A stretch of DNA of 64,000 nt from JAHEJE01 sp965216335. GTDB taxonomy: Bacteria; Pseudomonadota; Alphaproteobacteria; Rhizobiales; Aestuariivirgaceae. The stretch spans positions 1,488,001 to 1,552,000 of the forward strand of contig OZ244154.1 of assembly GCA_965216335.1 (NCBI GenBank). The letters run 5' to 3'. A program made the position numbers and the translations under genes. Under the pieces are notes generated by a model. The model was not told where the DNA came from. It did not search any database and saw only the letters and a list, made by a program, of their open reading frames with translations. This document shows positions 30,949-39,635 of the stretch, piece after piece; the stretch's first letter is position 1; the number at the start of each line of letters is the position of its first letter.

Positions 30949-31473
30949 TCAACGCTGCATCGCCTGCCTGACAGCATCAACGAGTTGAGCGGTGCTGGCG
31001 TGGGTTACATCCGATCCCCGCAGGTGAACGAACCGCCATGCCTCGCGCCCGGCCCGGTCGAACACGACAACGGTCGGGATGCGCTCGACACCGCCGAACG
31101 CCGCCCGCACCTCGGGCGACCCTTTCACCAGGGCGAACCGTGGCCCGGTCCTGGAGATGAACCGCCGCATCCGTGCTTCGTCTGTCTTGCCACCCCAGGC
31201 CTCGAACACATTGACGCCGACCACAGAAAGCCCCGCCTCGGCAACCGGATCGTCGAGCAGCGCATTGAGATTGGCGAACTCCGGCTGACACGGCGGGCAC
31301 CATGACGCAAAGAACGCCACGACGACAACCCGATCGGCGATGCGCGGCAACGGTGCCGGCGACTGGTCCAGCGCCTCGGCTCGGCTTAGCTGCTGTTGCC
31401 ACTCGGGCTGCGCCCCGGCGCCCGCCTGCGCGGCACCGCCCAGAAGCATCAACACAATGATAATCAACCTCAT
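30949..31473 (-). CDS. TlpA-like thiol-disulfide oxidoreductase
   Basis: A 174-residue exported thioredoxin-fold protein. The signal peptide ends around AAQAGAG. The active site is WCPPC (residues 58–62) within VVVAFFASWCPPCQPEF, and the cis-proline loop is RIPTVVVFD. Such proteins reduce periplasmic disulfides, for instance in cytochrome c maturation, but no such genes are adjacent. The start at 31473 is chosen for the signal peptide; the ribosome site is weak. It diverges from the membrane-protein gene only a few bases away. Confidence 0.87.
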   Translation of the reverse strand: MRLIIIVLMLLGGAAQAGAGAQPEWQQQLSRAEALDQSPAPLPRIADRVVVVAFFASWCPPCQPEFANLNALLDDPVAEAGLSVVGVNVFEAWGGKTDEARMRRFISRTGPRFALVKGSPEVRAAFGGVERIPTVVVFDRAGREAWRFVHLRGSDVTHASTAQLVDAVRQAMQR

Positions 31474-31479
31474 GGCACT

Positions 31480-32178
31480 ATGTTGCCAATGAATGCACCG
31501 CAAGGCCAATCACAAGCCGGTCAGGTCACGGTTCCGGCGAGCTGGAAGCGCACCCGCTTGTGGCTGTCGCTGGCCTTTCTCGTTGTGTGGGGGTTGTCCG
31601 CCGTCAATCCCTCACACCCGGCAGACTGGCTGCTGGAAAACGTTCTGACCGCACTGTTCGCGGTCCTGTTCCTGGCGACGTGGCGATACTTCTGCCTGTC
31701 GCCCCTGACCCATGCTCTGATCTTCGTGTTTCTCACGCTGCACGCCGTCGGCTCCCACTATACCTATGCCGAAGTGCCTTACGATGCCTGGTGGCAGGCG
31801 CTCACCGGCTCGACGATCAACGAGATTTTCGGCTTCGAGCGCAACCACTACGACCGGCTGGTCCATTTCTGCTACGGCCTGCTGCTGGCCTATCCGGCCC
31901 GCGAGGTGCTGGTGCGCTGGGCCGGTCTGCGCGGGTTCTGGGGCTATTTCATCCCCCTCGACCTCACCATGTCCACATCGATGATCTACGAGCTGATCGA
32001 GTGGGCCGCCGCGGAATTCTTCGGCGGCGAGCTTGGCCAGGCCTACCTCGGCACCCAGGGCGATGTCTGGGACGCCCACAAGGACATGGCGCTGGCCAGC
32101 CTGGGTGCGCTCATCGCCATCCTCGCAGCGCGGGCCTTGCGGCGCCCTTTACATGAAACCTGGGCACAGGCGCGCTGA
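31480..32178 (+). CDS. DUF2238 / YjdF-family inner membrane protein
   Basis: A 232-residue protein with about six membrane helices and the family motifs FGFERNHYDRLVHFCYGLLL and the late LGTQGDVWDAHKDMALASLG, matching E. coli YjdF. The function of the family is not established. A second possible ATG is at 31489; neither has a strong ribosome site. It starts seven bases from the divergent TlpA-like gene, so the two would need overlapping promoters. Confidence 0.87.
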   Translation: MLPMNAPQGQSQAGQVTVPASWKRTRLWLSLAFLVVWGLSAVNPSHPADWLLENVLTALFAVLFLATWRYFCLSPLTHALIFVFLTLHAVGSHYTYAEVPYDAWWQALTGSTINEIFGFERNHYDRLVHFCYGLLLAYPAREVLVRWAGLRGFWGYFIPLDLTMSTSMIYELIEWAAAEFFGGELGQAYLGTQGDVWDAHKDMALASLGALIAILAARALRRPLHETWAQAR

Positions 32179-32342
32179 CCGCGCCATTCAAAGATACAGC
32201 TCTATCTATAGTAGTTGTTTTAAGTATTGCACGTGAAAATAGAAAGCATTAACATACACTTTACTTAAGGCAATACAGATGGTTTACTATATTCACTAAA
32301 ATATTGGAGGCAAAACCAGACCCTGTGGGGAGGCTACTGGTT
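32179..32342. promoter_or_regulatory. AT-rich leader upstream of the RTX-type gene
   Basis: About 165 bases of markedly AT-rich sequence in an otherwise GC-rich window, with stretches such as TATCTATAGTAGTTG and ATTCACTAAAATATTGG. It is directly upstream of the calcium-binding-repeat gene, so it probably contains its promoter and perhaps sites for AT-preferring regulators. No specific operator was identified. Confidence 0.4.
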
Positions 32343-33146
32343 ATGAAACAGGCAACAGGACAGGTCCGCAACATATCGCTTGTTGCGGAAAAAACAAAAG
32401 ACATGGTTTGCGGGGATGCGTTCTCCTGGTCTTCCGGCAAGGCAGGGAATGACTATCTCAGCGCAGGTACTTTCCACGAAACCGATCTCATTGGCGACGC
32501 TCATCTGCTGAACTACCGCGGCCACGGCGGCAACGACACGCTGGAGGTTGCCACTTCGGACAATTTCCTGCACGGCGACGCCATATCCATGGCTGGCAGC
32601 AGCAAGGGCGGCAATGACGTGCTGAACGCCACCGGCGGCGACGGCAACACGCTCTATGGCGATGCCGTCACCATGTCCGGTGGAAGCAAGGGCGGCAATG
32701 ACGTGCTGTCGGTCGCCTCAGGTTCCAACAACAAACTGTACGGCGACGCCTTTGAAATGAAGGACAACGCCCAGGGCGGCAACGACATCCTCAACGGCGG
32801 CACCGGCGACGATGAATTGTACGGCGATGCAGAGTTCGCAGATGCAACCACAACCGGCGGCAATGACATTCTCAACGGCGGCGGCGGCAATGACACTCTC
32901 AACGGCGGCGGTGGCGCAGACGACTTCGTTTTCGAGAAGGGATCGGGTGAGGACACGATCCTCGACTTCTTGATCGGCGAAGACGAGATCGACCTGTCGG
33001 GCTACTTCGCCGAGGAAGAGACCCCCGCCTACGACGTCACCGAGGTTGCCGGCAATACCGTCATCGAACTACAGGACGGCGACAGCATCACGCTCGAGGG
33101 CGTCCTTGCTGACGAATTCACGGACAGCGGATCGGTGATTGTTTAG
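32343..33146 (+). CDS. RTX-type calcium-binding repeat protein
   Basis: A 267-residue acidic protein without a classical signal peptide. From about residue 60 to 200 it has repeated GGNDxL units, alternating with LYGDA segments about 22–35 residues apart, ending in the more canonical GGGGNDTLNGGGGADDFVFE. The C-terminal FEKGSGEDTILDF segment followed by DEIDLSG is the type I secretion signal-like end of RTX proteins. It is probably exported by a type I system encoded elsewhere. GGGAGG lies nine bases before ATG 32343. The irregular LYGDA repeats are unusual. Confidence 0.8.
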   Translation: MKQATGQVRNISLVAEKTKDMVCGDAFSWSSGKAGNDYLSAGTFHETDLIGDAHLLNYRGHGGNDTLEVATSDNFLHGDAISMAGSSKGGNDVLNATGGDGNTLYGDAVTMSGGSKGGNDVLSVASGSNNKLYGDAFEMKDNAQGGNDILNGGTGDDELYGDAEFADATTTGGNDILNGGGGNDTLNGGGGADDFVFEKGSGEDTILDFLIGEDEIDLSGYFAEEETPAYDVTEVAGNTVIELQDGDSITLEGVLADEFTDSGSVIV

Positions 33147-33151
33147 AGCGC

Positions 33152-34348
33152 TCACTGCACCCGCTGCAGCAATTGCCGGGTCGGCCAGCTGTCGGCCGGC
33201 ATGCCGAGGCGGAGTTGTTCGGCTTTTACCGCCGCCCGGGTTCCGGCACCCAGAATGCCGTCGATCTTGCCGACGTCGTAGCCGCGCCGCCTGAGCGCCC
33301 GCTGCAGTTGCTTGTTCTGCTGCAGGGAGAGTTCGCTGCCCTCGGCCGATCCGCGCCGCACCCGCGGTGCGCCGGCCAGCCGGGTGGCGAAATAGGCCGC
33401 CGTCGTCGAGTAAAGCAGCGACTCGTTCCATTTCAGATAGACATTGCGGAAATTGCTGTAGCCGAGGAACGCCGGTCCCTTGCGGCCCATCGGCAGCAGC
33501 AACGCCGCCCGCAGCCCGTCCTGGCGCAGCGGCTTTCCGTTGGCCCGTACCACGCCCCATTTGGCCCACTGCTTGCGCGGATGGGTGATCGCCAGGTCGG
33601 CCTGCGCCCAGTCGATGTCCCTGGTCAGCCGCACCTCCTGCAGCCAGGGCTGGCCCGGCTTCCAGCCGAACTTGCGTAAGAGTGCCGCAGAGGAGGCCAG
33701 TGCATCCGGCGCGCTGCGCTTCAGGTTACGCCGCCCGTCGCCGTCGAAATCGACCGCTGTTTTCAGATAGTCGGACGGCAGGAACTGGGTCTGGCCCAAC
33801 TCGCCGGCCCACGCGCCCTGCATTTCGTCGAGCCGCAGATCGCCGCTTTCGACAATCCGCAGCGCATCCATCAACTGCGGCCGGAACAGCTCCGGCCGCC
33901 GGCAGTCATAGGCCAGCGTTGCCAGCGACCGCAGGGTCGAGAAGTTGCCCTGATAGCCGCCGAAGTCCGTCTCCAGACCCCAGAACGCCGCCAGCACCGG
34001 ACCCGGCACGCCATAGGTCTTCTCGATCCGCCGGAAGGTGGAGCCATATTTGTTCAGCATCTGCCGGCCCTTGCCGAGCCGGTTCTTGTTGATCATCCGC
34101 CCGGCGAACACCAGGAACGACTGGGCAAACACCGCCTGCTTGCGGTCGAGCGCAATCACCCGCTTGTCGTAGGTGACACCGTTCAGCCCGGCGTTGATCA
34201 CGTTCCGCGAAATGCCCTGAGCTGCAGCATCCTGCTTGAACCGCTTCAGCCAGCCATTGAAGCTGCCCGACGTCTGACACGCCGCATGCGCACCCGCGGA
34301 TGCAAAGGTCAGGGCTGACAGGACGGCGGCGGTTTTCAGGAAGCGCAT
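33152..34348 (-). CDS. Lytic murein transglycosylase with peptidoglycan-binding domain
   Basis: A 398-residue secreted enzyme of the MltB-type (SLT family 3) group, cleaving glycan strands of peptidoglycan. The signal peptide covers residues 1–23; the catalytic glutamate is Glu126 in AAFWGLETDFGG; GELGQTQFLPSDYL follows. The C-terminal 60 residues form a PG_binding_1 domain (QLQRALRRRGYDVGKIDGIL). GGAGA precedes the ATG at 34348. It converges with the RTX gene, leaving five bases between the stops. Confidence 0.93.
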   Translation of the reverse strand: MRFLKTAAVLSALTFASAGAHAACQTSGSFNGWLKRFKQDAAAQGISRNVINAGLNGVTYDKRVIALDRKQAVFAQSFLVFAGRMINKNRLGKGRQMLNKYGSTFRRIEKTYGVPGPVLAAFWGLETDFGGYQGNFSTLRSLATLAYDCRRPELFRPQLMDALRIVESGDLRLDEMQGAWAGELGQTQFLPSDYLKTAVDFDGDGRRNLKRSAPDALASSAALLRKFGWKPGQPWLQEVRLTRDIDWAQADLAITHPRKQWAKWGVVRANGKPLRQDGLRAALLLPMGRKGPAFLGYSNFRNVYLKWNESLLYSTTAAYFATRLAGAPRVRRGSAEGSELSLQQNKQLQRALRRRGYDVGKIDGILGAGTRAAVKAEQLRLGMPADSWPTRQLLQRVQ

Positions 34349-34644
34349 GGCAAGGTCTCCGGTAAACGGGCGAAGGCGGCTTCGTCCCGGCATAGCATCA
34401 AGAGCACTGACGAGGCACGAACCTGACTGGAAGGCCGCTGCCCGATCAACAAGGCACACCGGCCAGAAGAACTTTCGTCAGCACCACCGGTGCTTGGGAC
34501 AGATTCGCCTGCACGTCAACCGGCGGACCTTTGCAGATGGTCCGGCCGGCACCGCATCTCTTGTCCGCTTTCGATATTCGATGCCTTTTCATGCGCGGAT
34601 ATTCAGTCCAAGATCGCGGGCCGTGCGCCTATCGGAAGCTTCGC

Positions 34645-35538
34645 ATGACCCAACCTGCCCTGAACAGCCAAAACAGCGTGACCCGCGGCATCGCCGCCAT
34701 TATCGGCGGTGTGTTTTTGTTCTCCATTGCCGATGCCTTCGGCAAATGGTTCGGCATGGCCGGTTATCACACCACCCAGATCGTCTTCTTCCGCTACCTG
34801 TTCGGCCTGCTGCCGGTGGCGCTGGTCGTGTGGCACGCCGGGTGGCGGGATCTCCGGACCAGCCGCCCGTTCGTCCACATCCTGCGCGGCATGATGATGT
34901 TCACCGCGTTGACCCTGTTCTTCCGGGGCTTGCGCGATGTGCCGCTGGCCGAGGGCATTGCCGTCGCATTCACCGCGCCGCTGTTCGTCACCGCCCTGTC
35001 GGCGCCGGTGCTGGGCGAACGGGTCGGACCGCAGCGCTGGGGCGCGGTACTCGCAGGCTTCATCGGCATGCTGGTCATGCTGCGTCCCGGCACCGGCGCC
35101 TTCAGGCCGGATTCGCTTTACATCATCGCCGCGGCGTTCTGTTTCGCCGCGGTCATGGTTTTCACCCGCCGTTTCTCGCGCACCGAGACCAACGCCGCCA
35201 TCTACGCCTATTCCACCATCACCGCCTGCCTGTGCACCCTGCCGTTCCTGGGGTTCACCTGGGTCGCGCCGGGCGATGGCCATCTGCTGAAGTTCATCCA
35301 GCTCGGCATGATCGGCGGCGCGGCCTCGTTCCTGATGATCGTCGCCTACCGCAACGCGCCGGCTGCCGTGAATGCCCCGTTCGACTACATCGCACTACTG
35401 TGGTCGGCACTGTGGGGTTGGGTGATCTGGCACGAAACGCCCGACACCCTGGTGTGGCTCGGCGCGGCAATCGTCGTCGCCGCCGGTCTCTACATCACCT
35501 ACCGCGAAACCGCGGAAGCCCGGCGCAGGCTGAACTGA
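34645..35538 (+). CDS. EamA-family (DMT) transporter
   Basis: A 297-residue drug/metabolite-type exporter with ten hydrophobic helices in two EamA repeats (AEGIAVAFTAPLFVTALSAP closes the first; FDYIALLWSALWGWVIWHE belongs to the second). Substrates of this family include amino acids, riboflavin and S-adenosylmethionine; nothing here narrows it down. The open frame starts 38 codons earlier, but the added part is hydrophilic and unlike the family, so the ATG at 34645 (GGAAG upstream) is preferred. Confidence 0.87.
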   Translation: MTQPALNSQNSVTRGIAAIIGGVFLFSIADAFGKWFGMAGYHTTQIVFFRYLFGLLPVALVVWHAGWRDLRTSRPFVHILRGMMMFTALTLFFRGLRDVPLAEGIAVAFTAPLFVTALSAPVLGERVGPQRWGAVLAGFIGMLVMLRPGTGAFRPDSLYIIAAAFCFAAVMVFTRRFSRTETNAAIYAYSTITACLCTLPFLGFTWVAPGDGHLLKFIQLGMIGGAASFLMIVAYRNAPAAVNAPFDYIALLWSALWGWVIWHETPDTLVWLGAAIVVAAGLYITYRETAEARRRLN

Positions 35539-35565
35539 TCCCATCGTTTAGGCTGGACCTCGCCG

Positions 35566-35937
35566 TCAATCCTCGGTCTCGCCGATGATCATGAACGAGA
35601 TTTCCTCGATCCAGATCAGCTTTTCCTGGGCATGCTTGGTGGCGTTCCAGCTGACATGCAGCTGGGCGTGGCCCTTGTCGTCATTGTCGAACTCATCGTC
35701 GATATCGAACTCGAGATACTCGATCTTTTTCCAGTAAGGGTCGTGATGGGAAATCTTGCGCAGCGCCAGGTGCTTGGCCGGCGTGCCGGTGAACGGCCCG
35801 CGCGCGCCGATTTCCGCCAGCTCCGCGCCGACCGCGTCTCCACCGACGACGAACGGCCAGAAATTGATCGTCGCACTGCCGGTTTGCTGTGCCGATTCCT
35901 TTGGCATCAACATGCCCGATAGAACACGAATTCCCAT
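35566..35937 (-). CDS. Conserved-looking hypothetical protein
   Basis: A 123-residue soluble, acidic protein with no signal peptide. The C-terminal half is very acidic (EFDIDDEFDNDDKG) followed by HAQLHVSWNATKHAQEKLIW. GGAG lies eight bases before the ATG. No family is recognised. The 3' end converges with the EamA gene. Confidence 0.55.
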   Translation of the reverse strand: MGIRVLSGMLMPKESAQQTGSATINFWPFVVGGDAVGAELAEIGARGPFTGTPAKHLALRKISHHDPYWKKIEYLEFDIDDEFDNDDKGHAQLHVSWNATKHAQEKLIWIEEISFMIIGETED

Positions 35938-35976
35938 GGCCGCTGCTCCGCCTGGAAGATTGGACAGACCGGCAGT

Positions 35977-36486
35977 CTACTCGCTTTGGGCAAGATAGTC
36001 TGCATGCATCCAGCCGGTCGTCCCGTCGCTGAGGTTGCGCACCTCCAACCACTTGCCGGAGCGGGTCAGCTGCTCGACCTCGGTGCCGAGCGGATAGGTG
36101 GCCAGTGTCTGAGAACTGGACGACGGCGCCGAACGCATCCGCAGCTTGTCGGCGACCACCCGCAGGAACGTACCATTGCCGCCCGAAACGCCCGGCGACG
36201 GCAACCGGCTGATCGAAGCCGTGATCTCGCCCGCCTCGCCGGAAAGCGACGGAGCGATCGGTTGTGCTTCCAGGCCCTGCTTGGTGATGATGGTCCCGAT
36301 ACTCACCGGCTCGACCGGTTTCACCGGCTGCACCGGTTGGCGCGCGGCAAGGTTTGTCTTGCCTTTGGTGCCGGCGGTCTGCGGCGTTGCCGGGAACTCG
36401 TAAGGCTGCTGGCTGAACACCCAGACGAATGCCAGCAGGCCGATGCCGAAGGTATAAACGTGGTGATTTGTGAAGATTTTACGCAT
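35977..36486 (-). CDS. SH3-domain membrane-anchored protein
   Basis: A 169-residue protein with one N-terminal membrane helix (YTFGIGLLAFVWVFS), a low-complexity PVQPVKPVEPV linker and a C-terminal bacterial SH3 (SH3_3) domain: DKLRMRSAPSSSSQTLATYP and WLEVRNLSDGTTGWMHADYL. Such domains bind peptidoglycan or proteins in the periplasm. Upstream of the hypothetical gene at 35566 on the same strand, with 39 bases between. Confidence 0.85.
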   Translation of the reverse strand: MRKIFTNHHVYTFGIGLLAFVWVFSQQPYEFPATPQTAGTKGKTNLAARQPVQPVKPVEPVSIGTIITKQGLEAQPIAPSLSGEAGEITASISRLPSPGVSGGNGTFLRVVADKLRMRSAPSSSSQTLATYPLGTEVEQLTRSGKWLEVRNLSDGTTGWMHADYLAQSE

Positions 36487-36548
36487 GATACGGCCCCCAA
36501 ACAGCGTTACGCGTCATTGTACACCCTGGAACGGGCGTTTCAACCCGT

Positions 36549-39500
36549 TCAATCGATCCGTGCAAGGCCGAAGTCATCCAGGATTGAGTAAACAGCCGGC
36601 ACCAGGAACAGCACCAGCACGGTTGTCGCCATCAGCCCGAACGCCAGGCTGGCGACCAGCGGAACCAGAATTTGCGCCTGCAGGCTTGTCTCAGCCAGGA
36701 GCGGCAGCAGACCGGCGATGGTTGTCAGCGAGGTCAGCAGGATCGCCCGGAACCGCGCCCGGCTGGCCAGCGGAGCCGCTTCGGCCACCGATTGCGTATC
36801 GCCGTGAAAGTGCTTGATGAAGTTGACCAGCAGAATCGAGTCGTTGACCACCACCCCGGCCAGCGCCACGAAACCCAACATGCTCGGCATGGTGAAATCG
36901 AGCCCGAGCAGGATATGCCCGAAGATCGCCCCGATCAGCGCGAACGGGATGATGATCATCACCACGAACGGCTCGGCATAGCTGCGGAACTGGAAGCTGA
37001 GCAGCAGAAACACCCCGATCAGTCCGAGCACGAACCCGCTCAGCATCGATTTCTGCGTCGTCTGCGCCTCCTTGTTCTGTCCCTCCAGGGCAATATGCAC
37101 GCTCGGGTAGCGCTTGGTCAGTTCCGGAAACAGCTTTTCTGCCGTGTCGCTCAGAATTTCGTTGGCATTGGCAACCGTGACATCGACATCGCCCTGCACG
37201 GTGACCGTGCGTTCGCCGTTCACCCGCTTGATGCGCGAAAAGCCGCGCGCCATTTCAATGTCGGCCACCGCCGACAGCGGCACCTGAGCGCCATCGGACT
37301 GTGAGACGGTGAACAGGTCGATGTCACCGAGACTGTCGCGGCTTGCCGGGGCCAGGCGAACGTCGATCTCATAGGACTCCGACCCGCGCTGAATTTCGCT
37401 GACTTTGAACCCGAAAAACGCCGCCCGCAGCTGATCGGCGATCTGGCGGGCATCGACGCCCAAGGTCGCCGCACCGTCCTTCAGCCGGACGCGCAGCTCA
37501 GGCTTGCCCGGCCGCAGGTCGTCGCTCAGGTTCGAGGTGCCGCGGTAGCCTTTCAGCCACTCCGTCAGTTCGACCGCCGCCGCTTTGAGATCGTTCAGCT
37601 CCGGTCCGCTCAGACGGATGTCGAAGGCAAGGCCCGCCGGACCGATCTGCGCCTCGGCGAATTTCAGTGTCACCACATCGGCCAGTTCACCGGTCTCGTC
37701 GCGCCACATCGCGATGACATCGTCGATGCGCGAGTTGCGGGTTTCGGAATCGAGCAGGTCGACGGTCACCGTGGCGACATGCGGTCCGGTCTCGCCCGCC
37801 GAACTGTTCTGATTGAACTTCACCGCCACCTTCTGCACCAGCGGCTGGCCGCCGGGCTGGTCCGGTGTCAACCGGCCATTGACGGTGTCGAGGGCAGACG
37901 TAATGCGCCCGACCACCTGCTCGGTGCGCGCCAGCGGTGTGCCTTGCGGCAGCAGGATGCGCGCCTCCATGACATTGCCGTCGAGCTCCGGAAAGGCGGA
38001 GAATTTCAACACCCCGCCGGCGACCATGCTGGCCGTGATGAGCAGCATGCCGACGGCCGCACCGGCGGTCAGATAACGCCATGCAACGGCGAACCGGGCA
38101 ATCGGCACCACCAGCCGGTCGCGAAGCCATTCGACGCCGGCATCCACCTTGCGCTGCACCCAGCCCTGCCCGTCGTCCGACGCGGCAAGCGCATGCGCCA
38201 GATGATGCGGCAGAATCAGGAACGCCTCGACGAGCGATACCACCAGCACGAACAGCATGACGATTGGCACCACCTTTAGGATCTGCCCGATGTCGCCTTT
38301 CAGGAATGCCAGCGAACCGAAGATGCAGGTCGTGGTGGCAAACGAGGCAAATACGCTCGGCAGCACCTGGCGCGCGCCTTCGATTGCCGCATCCACCGGC
38401 GATTTGCCCTGGGCCCGCTTGGTCGCCACGTTCTCGGCAATGACAATGGCATCGTCCATCAGCAGGCCGATAACAATCAACAGCCCGACCATGGTCAGCA
38501 TGTTGATCGAATAGCCGACCGCCACCATCAGCACCGTCGCCCCGAGGAACGACACCGGCAGCCCGGCCGCGACCCAGAACGCATAGCGGAACCCGAAGAA
38601 CAGCCATAGTACGATCAGCACCAGCACCAGCCCCTGCCCGCCGTTGCGCAACAGCAGTTGCAGCCGGTCGCGGACGATCGACGACACGTCATTGGCGATC
38701 ACCAGCGACACGCCGGGCGGCGCCCGCTGACGCTCGATCTCGAGAAAGGCATTGACCGCGTCGATCACCTCAAGCGTATCCTCGGCCTCGGTCTTGGTGA
38801 CATCGAGGATCGCCGCCGGCTTGCCGTTGAACACCACCTTGTCTTCGTCCAGCTCGAACCGGTCGGTGATGCGGGCTATATCGCCGAGCCGGATCTGACC
38901 CCCGCCGCTGGCCGCCACCACAACGATGTCGCGGAAGTCATCCGGCGTCTTGCGTTCGTCGGCAAACCGGATCAGCACATCCTGGTCGCGTGCCTTGATG
39001 GTGCCGGACGGCAGATCGATACTCTGGCGCTGGATGGCGCGCGCCACGTCGGATATGGAAATTCCGTACTGGCGCACCACCTCGTCCGGCAGTTCGATGC
39101 GCACCTGATGATCGGAAAACCCTTTGATGTCGACCTTCGGAATGCCGCCGTGGCGCAGCATGCGGTCCTTCAGCTCCTCGGCATAGGCCTTGAGGTCCGG
39201 GCGCCGCGTCGGGCCGGTCACGGCCACCGAGGCAACGAAATCCGTCCGTCCGAGCTGCTTGACCACCGGCTCTTCGGCCTGGTCGGGAAAGTCTGTGATC
39301 GCATCGATTTCCGTGCGCACATCGGTGGTGAAGCGGTCGAGGTTGGCCCCTTCCGTCATCTCCACCGTTGCCTGGGCCAGGCCCTCGCGCGCCTCGCAGA
39401 TGACTTCAAAGACATTGTCGATCCCGTCGACCGCATCCTCGATGCGCTGGCAGATTGCCTCCTCGGTGTCCTCGGCCCGCATGCCCGGATTGGCCACCGT

Positions 39501-39635
39501 CACCTGGACCCGGCTTGGCTGCAGGCGCGGAAACGTCTCGCGCTGCAGAACCGGAGCGGCAAACAGACCGCACACGATGAGCGCCGCCATCAGCAGGTTC
39601 GCCGCTGTCGGGTGGCGGGCGAAGTAACCGATCAT
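36549..39635 (-). CDS. RND efflux transporter, inner-membrane subunit
   Basis: A 1028-residue AcrB/MdtB-type proton-driven pump. It has the N-terminal helix MIGYFARHPTAANLLMAALI, two large periplasmic loops and two blocks of membrane helices; the conserved GLLMDDAIVIAEN corresponds to the TM4 proton-relay segment. Substrates may be drugs, detergents or metal complexes. Its start overlaps the adaptor gene stop by four bases (ATGA), so the two are one operon. No outer-membrane TolC partner lies next to it. Confidence 0.93.
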   Translation of the reverse strand: MIGYFARHPTAANLLMAALIVCGLFAAPVLQRETFPRLQPSRVQVTVANPGMRAEDTEEAICQRIEDAVDGIDNVFEVICEAREGLAQATVEMTEGANLDRFTTDVRTEIDAITDFPDQAEEPVVKQLGRTDFVASVAVTGPTRRPDLKAYAEELKDRMLRHGGIPKVDIKGFSDHQVRIELPDEVVRQYGISISDVARAIQRQSIDLPSGTIKARDQDVLIRFADERKTPDDFRDIVVVAASGGGQIRLGDIARITDRFELDEDKVVFNGKPAAILDVTKTEAEDTLEVIDAVNAFLEIERQRAPPGVSLVIANDVSSIVRDRLQLLLRNGGQGLVLVLIVLWLFFGFRYAFWVAAGLPVSFLGATVLMVAVGYSINMLTMVGLLIVIGLLMDDAIVIAENVATKRAQGKSPVDAAIEGARQVLPSVFASFATTTCIFGSLAFLKGDIGQILKVVPIVMLFVLVVSLVEAFLILPHHLAHALAASDDGQGWVQRKVDAGVEWLRDRLVVPIARFAVAWRYLTAGAAVGMLLITASMVAGGVLKFSAFPELDGNVMEARILLPQGTPLARTEQVVGRITSALDTVNGRLTPDQPGGQPLVQKVAVKFNQNSSAGETGPHVATVTVDLLDSETRNSRIDDVIAMWRDETGELADVVTLKFAEAQIGPAGLAFDIRLSGPELNDLKAAAVELTEWLKGYRGTSNLSDDLRPGKPELRVRLKDGAATLGVDARQIADQLRAAFFGFKVSEIQRGSESYEIDVRLAPASRDSLGDIDLFTVSQSDGAQVPLSAVADIEMARGFSRIKRVNGERTVTVQGDVDVTVANANEILSDTAEKLFPELTKRYPSVHIALEGQNKEAQTTQKSMLSGFVLGLIGVFLLLSFQFRSYAEPFVVMIIIPFALIGAIFGHILLGLDFTMPSMLGFVALAGVVVNDSILLVNFIKHFHGDTQSVAEAAPLASRARFRAILLTSLTTIAGLLPLLAETSLQAQILVPLVASLAFGLMATTVLVLFLVPAVYSILDDFGLARID

